This document shows positions 9,463 through 20,919 of a stretch of DNA of 64,000 nt, in pieces. The first letter of the stretch is position 1. The number at the start of each line of letters is the position of its first letter. Source of the DNA: Echria macrotheca (Eukaryota > Ascomycota > Sordariomycetes > Sordariales > Schizotheciaceae); contig MU839846.1 in the NCBI GenBank assembly GCA_030411725.1, positions 310,001 to 374,000 on the forward strand, written 5' to 3'. A program made the position numbers and the translations under genes. The notes under the pieces were generated by a model. The model was not told the origin of the DNA. It searched no databases and saw only the letters and a list, made by a program, of their open reading frames with translations.

Positions 9463-10491
9463 TCAACTCCCCTCCCCAAACGCCGCCCTCAAGATCCGTA
9501 CCCGATGACCCTCCAACTCGCCCTCGCCCGCCTTCCTCACCATATCCCCTAACCACACATCCCCTTCCCTGCTCCCCTTCTCCCCCGGGCCGGCCATATA
9601 CTCCACCATAAGAAAGGTATACGCAAAAACAGCACAATCAAACAGACTCGGCCCCTCGGCCCCAAAGAACCACCCAGTCCCACTCTCCGCCAGCACACCC
9701 GCCAACGCTTCAAGCGCCTCCCCCGCCTCTCTCACCACCCTATCACCATCCACCACGGCAGTCCCCGCCGCCGCGCCGGAGAGATACGACCCCATCTTCA
9801 ATATCTCTCCCTCGGCGGCGTGACGGAGCTGCCTGCGCAGCGTAGCTCTGACCAGCCCCGACGACGACGCCGGTCCGGTGTAGAACGTGTCAAGCAGTGA
9901 CGTGTGTCTCCGGTCGAGGTACAAAGCATACAGCCAGGCGTTGCGGAGCGGGTGGTCTACCAGGGACTGGTACGCCTCGGAGCGGAGGACCGACGAGGAG
10001 GGGATGTTTGCGACTACTGAAAGAGGCGTAGACGGGGACACAGCGTGCGTCTTCTCGGCGTAGCTGGCGAGCTGGGACGAGGGGATCGGTGATGTGGAGC
10101 AGGATGTCGTCGATCGCGGCGGGAGGAGGAACGGCAGGGCGCCGGTGGGGGAGGCGTGGTTCGTCGAGGCGACGAGGCGGAACGGAACACCGGCGAGGCG
10201 TAGGTAGGTCTGGTGGCTTCGTTAATTTTTCGTCCTGACAAGGTGTGGGACTGTCTATAGACGACGGACCTGCCACTTCAGACAGCCCGGGTTGAAGCTC
10301 GGTCTTCCTCGCCGGGCGTCCTCGGCCGTCGCGAACACGTACAGGCTCGGCAGCGTGTCCGAGGTCGCCGGCTGCGATCGGGCCGGGAGCTCGGTGGCCT
10401 CGTAGACCCGCAACGGGACCGCGTCGAAGAGGTACTGCAGCGGCCGCGGAATCGGCCATTGCCAAGGTGGTGGTGTTGTCGTTGCCGCCAT
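9463..10491 (-). CDS. sam35: Sam35/Tob38-like (metaxin family) outer mitochondrial membrane assembly subunit
   Basis: Exons 10491-10270 and 10209-9463 with a 60-nt intron (donor GTCCGT, acceptor CCACCAG, phase 0), giving 322 residues. The join reads NPGCLKWQTYLRLAGVPFRL, the GST/thioredoxin-like N-terminal fold of metaxins. The N-terminus (PIPRPLQYLFDAVPLRVY, then ELPARS) resembles fungal Sam35, and the C-terminal half has the GST_C-like helices (HPLRNAWLYALYL, then GPSLFDCAVFAYTFL). Sam35 is a peripheral subunit of the SAM/TOB complex on the cytosolic face of the outer mitochondrial membrane and recognises the beta-signal of barrel precursors. No membrane segment is obvious, as expected. The identification is from motif order, not a search. 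Confidence 0.75.
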
Positions 10492-13455
10492 TTTCTCCGG
10501 TGCCTGGCCTGGCCTCCCGACGAGCCGGAGTCTGGCGTCGGTTCTGGGGGGTTCGCGTATCGGCCGCAGCAGTGGGCGCAAAAAAAAAAAGGAGCTCTCA
10601 AGAAAAGAGGTGCATCTGCCGCCGCTGAATACACACCCCTCCTTGCCTTCCCGCTTCTGCATGAAAGGACAAAAAAAATAATTCACCGATGCGATGGGGG
10701 GTACGTACCCGACGTACCGGCGGGCTGGTCCGTGCTTTCGAGTGAGTGTGGCCCATATTTTGCATGAACTGGGTTCTGGAATCTCTTCAAAAATCTGCAA
10801 GTCAATGCTGTGAGGCGATAAAAAAACCGTTGAATAGCCGCATGCGACACACTTCCTGGAATTTCTAACCTACAGTAGCCTCCGGGCCATGCTCCGGATG
10901 GACACATCCCAGCTTGTTACGGATTACACCCGGCACACCGGTGAGCGAGCCCGCTTTTCTCCAACATGGAAACGGGCCGCCTGAACTGGAGGATACATTC
11001 TCCCGAGGAATGGATGGATGCGCGAGATCGAACTTTCACATGTCGAGATGGTGTATGCGTAGGATTTGGCACTACGGTTTAGTCGGCCGGGAGAATCCGG
11101 GAACGAGAGAACCAAACCTCACCGCGGCCGCTGAAACGGAAGGAATAGTTGGACTACTTGCTTCTCACCGCTCTAGCAACACAATCTACCGTGTCCTTGG
11201 CAAGGGTCCAGGGAGAGCTTCCGGCTGCTGTGAGTTTTCGCCCCCCACGAGAGATTGTGTCGGAATCCACGGGCGGGTAAAAGTCAGAGACAGAGGAGTC
11301 TGGATCGGAAAGTGTCATCAACAATGGATCCACCCTGCCATCCGACAGGCGATCGGTAACGGCGCGATCGAAGATGCAGCAGGACAAAATCCCGGCTAGG
11401 TATCTCGTCGGCAAGACGTTGCGTCTAATATCGACAAGTGCCTTGGTCTATCTATCCCTCTGCCTCACCGGTCTCTCGGCCAGCGCTGACCGGCCTTGTC
11501 GATATATAACGGCCAGGTTTCATTGCCTGCGACCGCTTGCAGCGTGCGTATAGCCTCGTTCCTTGGCGAGGCGTGCAAGGCCACGTTTTCGAACGTTCCG
11601 GGTGGCGCTTCGGCGCTTCTTGTGCCTGGCGGAAGACGGGTAATACCATCCAAGTCGGACCAAGGGGGCCGAGAAGGAGAGCATGCAGCCCTGCCGAGGA
11701 CTCGTGAGGCTCCGCTCGGCTATCCAGGACCGATATCTTCCTAGCAGCTGCTTCCTAGTAAAGAACTTGTCCCGAAGAATATCCAGCATGTTTTCGTGCC
11801 ATGATGGAAGCTCTAGCTCCGCCCCATCTCGTCTTCCAAGTCCAATCTTGGGACTACGTTCCCCCGCGTTGCCCGTTGACGCTGACCAAAAGAAAGCTGC
11901 ATCGAAGCACATGAAAAAGCAAACTTCGGAGTGTCGACCGCTTCGGTACAAAGGGTAAAACAGCCGAGTCCACCAGACCTCGTCTCGGGGTGAAATAGCA
12001 AAGATGAGCAGCAATTATGGACTAGTGGCCTGCAATATTGACGCGACTCGCCTGTTGGCGGTTTCTCTTCTTTTTTTACGTGATATAGCCAGTTCTGCAC
12101 ACAGTATCACTTTGCCGTGTGATGTGCTCATGTGCGTCAGTTCACGCACACAATATGGATCGAGTTCCGTACTGGGCAGTGCCGGGACTGCGTCAGAAAA
12201 AAGACACACACACGGGGTGGAGGATTCGGGCGAAGGTGGGGGGTTGAAAGCTGTGGTGGGGTTCACTCAGCCCGTCCCACCACCCCCAAACCCCCGGACA
12301 GACGCGCCGGTGTGTATCCATCTGCTCTTGGTGCCTCGATGCATGTGCTTTACTGATGCTCAGCAGGACAGAATGGGGCAGCGGTAGTTTAGGTTAGCTA
12401 CGGAAAAGCCAGGCGACGGGTTTGTTTTTATTGGGAACGTTCGGGCGGCTGGTCGGTCCTCGTCCCCGTGAGGAGGCAAAGAAGGAAGGCGCGCCATCGT
12501 GGGGAACATTCCATGACCGGGGGATACTGTAGTTAGCTTGTGGGGAGCGTCTATGACGCCGCTCCAACTTGGGCAGGACCTTGCAGAGAGATAGACACCA
12601 GATGAAGGGAAGAAAAAAATACATGCCGCCGGTCCCGCTAGTCGCCGAGGTTTCCCTTAGCATCTGCGAATTGACTCGGCCGGCATTCCCTTTGTGTGCG
12701 CCATCCGACGGAAGGGCGATAAAGACCAGCCCATATCTCGTCGTCTGTCTTTCTTCCTTTCCTCCCCTCCCTCTCTCCAGCTTGCACTACGCCCGCTTCC
12801 GAACTCTTGTTAATATCCATCTGTCTACGTTGCGCTCTCCACTTGGGCCGAAACCAAGAAAGGCGTTCGTTCCCGTCCCAGACTGAGTGGCCCGTCGCTA
12901 CTGCATATGTACGGCGCCCGATTCTTCTGAGCCCGATCTTATCCTTATCAGGGCCAGCCTTGCCTTGCCGCAACCCGTTCGCAGCAGAGCAAGACAAGAC
13001 ATCATCCCGTCTCGCGCGCAACATTCGATCCCAGACACACACACAACACATATTGGGCCGCTATTAGCCTGTTGGCTCATCATCCCCCCCTAGACCTAGG
13101 GGCCAGTTACAAAAAGTCTTTTTTTTCTTCTCCCCGTCTCGGAGAGGAGGAGGGGTGGATAGACAATTACCATAATAACCAACCAAAACGGGGGCGCGAG
13201 CGCATGATCGAGCCCTTCCGCTAATACATCATTTGCTTGGCGCTGTGGTGATACAACAGAGAGACAAACTCGCGGCCTTGTGTGTGATCGACTTCTTATC
13301 ACATTTACACAGTACATACCTGGCGGTCGACCCCAGGTTTTTCTTATTTGGAGAAGAGACCTCTTTTTATTTTTAATCGTTCTCATTTTCCTGCACCGGC
13401 CGGATTATTCATCTCTTTTTTATCGCGGACAGCAAATCAAGAGAATACGGCAAAG
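10492..13455. other. long divergent intergenic region, no supported gene
   Basis: About 3 kb between the Sam35 start and the small gene at 13456. Frames of up to 164 codons (for example 11520-12014, -) have no recognisable domain or compositional support. The last 800 bp are pyrimidine-rich (runs of CTTTCC, TCTCC and CCCC), as expected for the promoter and leader of the downstream gene. Confidence 0.55.
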
Positions 13456-13686
13456 ATGAACGCCCCAATCACATCACCATCGTCGTCGCAGACGTCTGCA
13501 TTCTCGTCGACGCAGCAGTCCCCCTCGACAAAGCTCGCCCCTCCGCCGCCGCCCGTCCGGATGGGCTCGGCCTCATCGGCCTCGACCGATCCGTTCCTCA
13601 AAGATTTCACGCTCGTCGCCGAGGCGGCCAAGCGAGCGCAGATGGCCGTGCTGATGCGGGATCTGGAGAGCGTCGGGTTGTCATGA
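13456..13686 (+). CDS. 76-residue protein of unknown function
   Basis: The ATG in AAAGATGAACG context opens a 76-residue frame. The first 45 residues are a disordered Ser/Thr/Pro stretch with a PPPPP run. The last 35 (core DPFLKDFTLVAEAAKRAQMA) would form a neat amphipathic helix ending in DLESVGLS. The contrast between a low-complexity head and a well-formed helix, together with a pyrimidine-rich leader, suggests a real small gene. The C-terminal block looks like something that would be conserved in filamentous ascomycetes, but I cannot verify that here. No signal peptide or membrane segment is seen. No function is assigned. Confidence 0.55.
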   Translation: MNAPITSPSSSQTSAFSSTQQSPSTKLAPPPPPVRMGSASSASTDPFLKDFTLVAEAAKRAQMAVLMRDLESVGLS

Positions 13687-14861
13687 TCCTTTCTCTCGAA
13701 ATCGCTGCTGGGAAGGGAAGAGGGAATGGATGGACGGATGGATGTAATGGGATATATGGTCTTCATCAGCAAAAATCGCTCTCGTCTTCGTCGTCGTCGT
13801 CGCATGTTTTTTCTCTGGGGGTTTATCGACAAGCAGCAAAATCGTCCCTTATCGCACGCACGACTGACTCCACTCGTGGTGGTGGCCCCGCGTCGTCACA
13901 CTCGGACCGGACCGGAACAGGCGGGGTCATCAATCGCAACACTTCGTCCTGAACAAGAGGAGCAAGCAGCAGTTCAACCCGAGTCAGATCACACTCGGGG
14001 GGCGAAAGTTTTGGTCTTTTTTCACCTATTGCCAAAATTCGCCATCATGCCGCGACGAGGGACCGATGTCGGCGGCCATTTTTCGCCCCGGCCGAGGACG
14101 GACACTGTAAAATACATGGAGCTACGGATTACACTCTGAGGGAGATGGTGATGGTGGATGGGATCAGGAAGATGGCGGGACGCCATGAAATGAACGAAAG
14201 AAGAGCCTGGGATTTGTGGCACCACGACAAAATCTGGCCATCATCAACCTGACCAAAATTGGGTCTACTACGTCTTTCCCCGGCTCCTGAGGCCATCACT
14301 CATCCACTCCTCCTCCTAGTCTTCCTTTCCTTCGGCGTCGGATATCTGGTATCTAGGCGGACGTTTTTTTTGTCTTCGTTTCCTTTGTCAATCCCCCCAC
14401 AACTTTTTTACCTTGCATTTTTTTGGGCGTTCCAGGACTGTGTTTATGGCTGGTCGGGTTGATATCTTACCAACGGATGGGTCCGGTACGGTAACGGCGG
14501 CGGCGGCGGTCTCTTTTTTTTTTGCCTCCCCTGTATTTTTCACCCAGGCGGAGAGAGGGGAGTTCTGAATCCTGTTTTCCTCCATGGTTTATTTACAGCT
14601 CTTTGCGTGGAGACAAAGTTAATGATTTTTTATTATTATATTCGGGATGGGGAAGGGGGATGGGACCTAGGTAACAACCACATATAGATAGGGGGTTCGG
14701 GTGGTCAGGGGGCCGAATATACATGTATTTTCACTCGTATAACCGCAGATTTCTGGTTATTTCTCTCTCTGTAAAGTCGTCGTCATGGTCTAGTATCTTG
14801 TTCTCGAGACCAATGGTGTTATCTCCATTCTCTCCCACTTCCAAACCCAGAGACAGACAGC

Positions 14862-14921
14862 CACACACACTCACACACTCACACTCACACACTCACACTC
14901 ACACACTCACACTCACACACA
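14862..14921. repeat. (CACACT/CACA)n imperfect simple repeat
   Basis: 60 bp built from ACACAC and CTCACA units repeated in tandem. Confidence 0.9.
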
Positions 14922-15315
14922 AACCAAGTTCCTCCCAACATGATAACAATTACGCGTATCAGTCCGCGAACTCTCTCACAAATCTCCCCAAGTCCCCAAG
15001 GTGTCTTCTAGACCTCTCTAGACAGCCACCCGGGTAGGCCAAGAACAACAAAACACACCCGGAAATATGCCACACTCACCACCCGACATATATATATATC
15101 CTCCCCCCGCCGTCCGTCCCTTTGTCTGTCTGCCCTGACACCTCGCTCGACGCTCGACGCTCGTCGTGCGGATTACTCCTGAGAGGAGGTCAAGTAGGAA
15201 ACCAAACTACACACACAAAGAAACACACCACGAGAAATAAACAAAGTAACATATATATACACAAATGAAACCATGCGTCAACATCACCATCAAAACATCA
15301 CCATCAAAACATACC

Positions 15316-15318
<3 letters not shown>

Positions 15319-15347
<29 letters not shown>
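15319..15347. repeat. (AC)n microsatellite
   Basis: Uninterrupted AC dinucleotides over about 28 bp. Confidence 0.9.
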
Positions 15348-16285
15348 CAACAGACGAAACCCCTTCATCCCCTAATGTACTCCTCATTTCCCGTCTACCC
15401 ACCCGACAAAAGGACAACCCACTGATCAGTCACGGCCCTGGCTCAGGCAGGTCGTGCTGACATATAACCACAGTTAGGATTCTAGGGTGCTGACCCTAGA
15501 ATTCTGGCAATCCTTTTGGAAGGCTGGCTCAATTAGGCGTGGTCCTGCGACCTAGTCGTCATATGATCCATACTGACACAGCTATCGGTCCCGATTGATA
15601 TCCTGAACTGCTGCTCGATTGACTGAGTACATATAATCTGTACCAAGTTATACCTGGAGAGGGTGAGGTGAGCGCTCCAAATATATACATGTTAGATAGA
15701 TAACCCAATGCCTACCTAGCTCTCGCAGAGCCTCCCCCCCTTCCTCAGATATCATCCACTTCCCCTTCCACACCACGACATGGCCGTCCCACAGATCACG
15801 CCAACACCCCACACAGCCCGTAAAATTCAAAAAGAATATATTGCTACACCGTAATATAAACGCTATCCCGTATCCCCATCCCCATCCCCATCCGAGTCCT
15901 CTTCTCCGAAAACACCATTCCGCAAAACAAAAAGAGAGAGTTGACTCAACCAGAGCCGACACCGCTCAGAAAACCCAAGGTATGCCCCCAACAGCTCAGT
16001 GTTCTGACCCCTCTGCTGACCACATGTCAACGATCGTAGCAACCAAACCCAGAAAAAAATGAGGAGAGATCCATGATGTAACAATGAGACCAGACCGAAC
16101 AACCACCATTCCCGAAACGCCCAATCAATGTTAGTGTATATGTGTTGTGTCATAGACCGGACGGGCACTGAATCCGCCCATTTACTCGCTTTAACTGGCC
16201 TCAGCGGGAGGCCGGGGCAGCTGCTGTTCGCCGCGGCCGAAGAGATACTCCAAGGCACCCACATTCTTCCCAATCGGTCCGTCAT

Positions 16286-18655
16286 CTAAGGGTATTCTAG
16301 TGGTCCGGTAGGCCCATCTTCGCGAAGTAGGCTAAGCACGTCGTCCATCGAGACAAAGGGCCCGTCGCCGCCATCCTTCCGGAGGTCGTCGAGGAGGACT
16401 TCGGTTTGTGCACATAAAGTCTCGAGAGCGGCACGCGAGGACTTGCCCAAGGAGTCTATGATGGAAGTTAGAGGCGAGCACCAAAAATTATCAATCAAGC
16501 TTACGCAGTATAGCCGAGTTTAGCTCCTCGGAAACGGCGACACGGCCCGAAGCATCAAAAAGATGCGCCATCTCCTTGAGCTTGAGAGGGTTCGGATGCG
16601 CAATCAAGGCGAAAATTTCGTCCAGATGCTTCACGATATCGGGTCGAGGGTCGTTCCTGAACTCGGACCATAGCTCCATCCCGTAATCGAGCGCCTCGCT
16701 CGATAGCTTGGTGGCCGTCGTGGGGCTGATGCCGTCCTCAGTATCCATCTGCTCGTCCCAGACACCATCCGCTTCCGTCATAATCTCGTCGTCTTCCAGA
16801 TTGCGGTTATTCGTCAAGTCCGCTTCACGCAAGAGCGGGCGACCACGCTGAGCCGTCTTACTCTCGATGCGAAGGTTTAGCTCGCCTTCCTTCCGAATCA
16901 TCTCGATGAACTTGCGACACCGGAGGCGAAAATAGACTTCCTCGTTGTCCTTGAGAACCGCCGGGTAGTAGCTCTTGGTGTACTTAAGCGCCTTGTCTAT
17001 GTCGCCGTCGAGGATGGCTCGCCGGATGCGTTGTCTGTTGTGGGCATCTTCATCGTCCTTGATGTTGATGCCCGGGATGTCATTGGTCTGGTCAAGGCTC
17101 AGAGCAAGTCTCTCGTCGTGTATCTCTTCGGCGAACGCCCTCGCCGTCTCCACGTAGCCGTCATGCTGCAGGAACTGCAGCACTAGCTGCTGTATGAGCT
17201 CCGTCTCGTTCAGCGGAGGCGCGAGTTTGGATGTGTCGGCGGCTTCAATGTCTTCTTGTATCAAACGCCGTTGGTTCTGAATCACATGTTAGCATATAAC
17301 CGACCGAGTCTCGAGACGGACTGTGTATCACATACCTTCATGTAGCCATCAATGTCAAACTTAAAAGGCAGCTGGCCGAGGTTTATGAGAACATGGTCAC
17401 CCGGCTTCTTAAGGCCGACTGTCGGGTAAAGCCTCCCCTTGATATCTTTAAAATTAGAGTCGCGGAAAGCGATGCCTGGGAATGTCAGTACTCGCAAAAC
17501 CAGCGCAACGCCACCGGCAACCTACCGAGATCCTCGCCATTCTTGGTAAAAAGGGCGTGGCCGAGACGAAAGTTGACCAGACAGCCAACCGTATCACCTG
17601 GCCCGAATTTGGGCCCATATGGTTTCCCGACATTTTGCGCGGCGAAAGAGTGCCCGTCGTCACCGTGATAGCCCCATGACTCAGGCTCCCAGCCGGGGGC
17701 GCGCTGAAGGGATACCGATTTACTTGAGAAGCCGATTCCGATTGTGGTACTGTGATATTCGATTAGCATCCAACAGACTTAAAACTACAGGGAACACCTA
17801 CTCGTCCCGTTTCCTGTTAAGTATTATAACCTCAAAGTAGTAGATACCGCACAGCGCTGGCATGTGGTGGTCTGCGCGAATCGCGCAGGCTTCATGTTCA
17901 GCCGAGCTCCTCCCCGTATGCTTGACTTCGAACCCGTCGCCTAGCACCTCCAGCGAGTGATCCTTGTCATCCTTGTTCCACCTCGAGGGAAGTGGGCTGA
18001 TCCCAGCGTCATCCTCCACTGCCGGTGTCTTCTCGACCACCTCAAACTGCACTCCCTTATGAGACCCTGATGGCAATTTGGATGTAGGCGCGTGTGAGTT
18101 TCCGCTGCTAGCGAGCGCGCCGTTGCTCTGTGTCTTGGCCGCCTGTACTTCTCTTTCCGCAAGCACCTTCGCCTTGTGTGCCTCCTCGAGCCTGGATAGA
18201 TATACAGTACCCCGCAGGTACGACGGTGACAGGAACGGCGGCGATATAGAGCCCGTAAAGCTGTCTTCGGCGGCGCCCGCTGCCGGAAATAGAGGCTCCT
18301 TGTTCACGTATTGATCGAACGCGGAGGAGAACCACGGGAGGGCAGCTCGGAGACGAGGTGGCCAGCCACTGCTCGACAGGCCATCCTCGCCGGGGGTTCC
18401 GCCCCGATCATGCGTCATCCCACCGTCGAGACGAGGATGCCGTTGGCCGGGGTAGAGGCCGTGAGCTTCGAGATCCGACGCCGGGTTTAGGATGTTGTGG
18501 AAGGCGCCGAGCCGTGAAGAGCGAGACAGAGCACCGCCGCTCGACACCACCGAGGCGTAAGAGCTTCTGTGCTGGCCGAGAGGGGCCGGGAAGCCGGTAG
18601 ACGAGGCAGGGTCTCCACCGAAGCTCGAAGCCGAGTGTTGAAAGGGGTTCGTCAT
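16286..18655 (-). CDS. gid1: GID complex scaffold subunit Gid1/Vid30 (RanBPM family)
   Basis: Five exons: 18655-17802, 17749-17526, 17475-17336, 17276-16505 and 16455-16286. The four introns are 52, 50, 59 and 49 nt, all with GT donors and AG acceptors and correct phase, giving 719 residues. A disordered N-terminus precedes a SPRY domain (about 222-400, including GIYYFEVIIL, TTIGIGFSS, WGYHGDDGHSF and KPGDHVLINLG). LisH (about 430-460, QQLVLQFLQHDGYVETARAF), CTLH (about 486-540) and a C-terminal CRA region follow. That order is diagnostic for RanBPM/Vid30. In yeast, Vid30/Gid1 is the scaffold of the GID/CTLH ubiquitin ligase that destroys gluconeogenic enzymes when glucose returns. Start MTNPFQHS at 18655 is the first ATG in the open frame. 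Confidence 0.92.
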
Positions 18656-20004
18656 GATGAGGGGTTGGCTCGCCGTCGGGGAGGTGCTCGGGGGGAGGGG
18701 GGGAGGGCGGGGGGGTGGGATGGCGTGAACCGTGCTGGTCGCGTCGAAGTCCCGGACCAAGGGTGCAACGTCTGCCCGGGACTTGATGATGCAACTGCAG
18801 TGGTCAGCAGCACGGGTTGGGTTTGGCTGGATTCGGGCTCGGCGGGGGCGGCGGGCATTCGAGATAAGGCGTGCGAGGCAAGGTCGGGACAGAGCCAGTG
18901 TTTGCCGCTCGGCTGCCTATGTCATCGATTCCGCAAATCGGCGTCGTCGGCTTGCAGGCGGACGGATTCCCAATCCACCGGGGACGTGGCAAGCTGCCTG
19001 CCCAAAAGCCTCAATTCGGCGGGAATGTGGTTCAGGTGCAGATGGCGGGATCGCCGGCGGCGTGGTCGTGGACGGGGTGCCGGAATCACGAAGGCACGAC
19101 CAAGAGAGCGAGTTGTAGCTGGATGATCGGGTTGAGCACGACTACAGGCCTAAAGTGCTGCTCGACCCAGTGAAGACGACCGAGTTTGGGGGTGATGAGA
19201 CGCTAAGCTCACCCGCGGTCCACACCGCCCAGCGTGGCTCCAGCGGTTGGGATGGCCGGCTTTGGAGAGTAAACTAGCGAGCCCACCAGCCCCTCAAACG
19301 CACCCAAGCGGGACACGACGGGGCCCGCACCTCCCATCCCAAAACGGTCTAACCTGCCAACCTGACAACCTGACAACCTGCCCCAGGTGTGTGCCGCCCA
19401 AGTGGCAAGCAACTGGGCCCCACCTCGACCTGAGCTGCCAGTTCGTTATCCCCAAGCTCACAAAGCAATCCCGAAACATGTCTGCTCTCGCGCTATGGCA
19501 CCGCCACTTGTCCAGAAGGCACTCTCGGTACGCCATCGCGGTTGCTGCAGAAATTGCTGTGGTAGAGCGGACACAACACCAGGACAATACATGGGCCGCA
19601 CGTCATGGTCGCTACGAGACCGCCTGTGCTGCATCGGGTCATGGTTTCCACATAGCTCTGTCAATGTGAAGTCTATCCATGTCGAATGTTTGCTAGAGTA
19701 GGTATCTTCGCTCTACCTGATGCAATAACATGGAAATCATTTTAGATACACAGTACTGTCCAACCCAGAGGACACCCGCCGTCAAGGCCGTGTTGAACTG
19801 TAGAGCTGTACCGTCCCAATCCCCAACGCCTTGCCGGAGCGAGGGTTCCAATATACAGCCGCCTGCTGGACACACCCATGTTGTGTTGTTTTGCCCTGTA
19901 CCAAACGCCTTGAACTCCATGTATAAGCCGTTGAATCCCAACTCCATCCCGTGCATCGCTCGAACTACCCCGGATACGTGATAACAAATAAAAAAATTAA
20001 GTGA
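18656..20004. other. upstream region of gid1, no supported gene
   Basis: 1.35 kb between the Ies4 stop and the gid1 start; it should contain the gid1 promoter. Frames on both strands (for example 18569-19126, +) mostly shadow or overlap gid1 and have no recognisable product. Confidence 0.55.
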
Positions 20005-20919
20005 CTATGCAGCCGCGATGGCAAAGGGCGCCGGTGAGTTGGCCGCAGCCATGCTTGGGGCGCTCTGCATCTCGACGTCCACCCCGTTATGGCTGGCTTC
20101 GCTCTTGGCTTGGCTGTTGTCTTCCTTGTTCTCTTTGCTGCTGCTGTCTTCCGCCGAGATGGGTGTCGAGTCCTCGGCCGAGGACTCGGGCCGTAGCTTG
20201 GGGGGCGCCGTCCAGCGGGGTATCTCCCAGACAACTCCGGTAAAGCTCTTCACCACGAAATTTCCCTTGGTCCACTTTCTACACGGCTTGCCGGTTCGGT
20301 CGAGGGCCCGGAGGCCGGCGTTGATGGCACCCTGGTTCGCTTTCGGTCCGAGCTTATGGGCCGCCAGGCCGGCGCCTCGACCACCTTCGATTGTTCCATC
20401 TTCCCTATAAGGAGTTAGTATATTGATGGGCACATCGACGACCGGACAGACCAGACCGGTGAGCAGCGGTTGGTCAATGTGGACTTACAATTTCTGCTTC
20501 TTCTTGGGGCCGGGCTTTCCCCTGACCTTGGGTTCTCCTGTCCCGTTTGCGAGAGCTGCGGCTGACCTCTTGACACCCTTCTTCTTGGGACCATCGACGG
20601 GCGGACCCATGGTAGAAGCCGGAGGTGCAGGTGTGCCGGGAGCCGGTGTGTTGGGGGTTGAATCCGACGCGTTCTCGCCGTTGGAATTCGTCGCGGCCGG
20701 AAGCGTAGTAGATGTAGCAGGCGACTCCTTGGTCTCTTTCACCGGCGAGTCCTCCTTGATCGAGTCTGGGTCGATGATGGCTCGAAGCTTCCGTGGGTTC
20801 GCCTTGAGCGTGATGATCAGGCTATTGGCGGCAGGGTTGGAGCTGGTGATGATGGCGCTGGCCGTGTTGGACTTTCGACGATCCTTGGACGCGGCGGCGT
20901 GCTTGCTGGATGGAGGCAT
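20005..20919 (-). CDS. ies4: INO80 chromatin-remodelling complex subunit Ies4
   Basis: Exons 20919-20489 and 20404-20005 with an 84-nt intron (donor GTAAGT, perfect branch TACTAAC, acceptor TTATAG), phase 2, giving 276 residues. The N-terminal block NSLIITLKANPRKLRAI and the second-exon block NAGLRALDRTGKPCRKW, then FVVKSFTGVVWEIPRW, match the fungal Ies4 family. Between them is a Pro/Thr/Ser linker and a basic patch (GPKKKGVKR, then KPGPKKKQK) fit for nuclear import or DNA contact. The acidic Ser-rich C-terminal tail is typical. In yeast Ies4 is a non-essential INO80 subunit phosphorylated by Mec1/Tel1 in the DNA-damage checkpoint; whether that holds here is inference. Confidence 0.85.

Larger units (their letters stand above)
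13687..16285. other. convergent intergenic region with CA-type simple repeats and a hairpin
   Basis: 2.6 kb between two 3' ends. It carries CA/CT simple repeats (14862-14921, 15319-15347), short (CCCATC)n near 15868-15892 and a perfect 10-bp-stem hairpin at 15479-15502. No coding frame is convincing. Confidence 0.55.

Noticed and set aside
8326..10491. Secondary-metabolite cluster including the SDR, methyltransferase and MFS transporter
   Set aside because: There is no backbone enzyme (PKS, NRPS, terpene synthase) in the window, the transporter is 48 kb away, and the genes between are housekeeping.
11520..12014. 164-codon - frame upstream of Sam35
   Set aside because: No domain, biased only by chance composition, and no supporting splice or leader signals.
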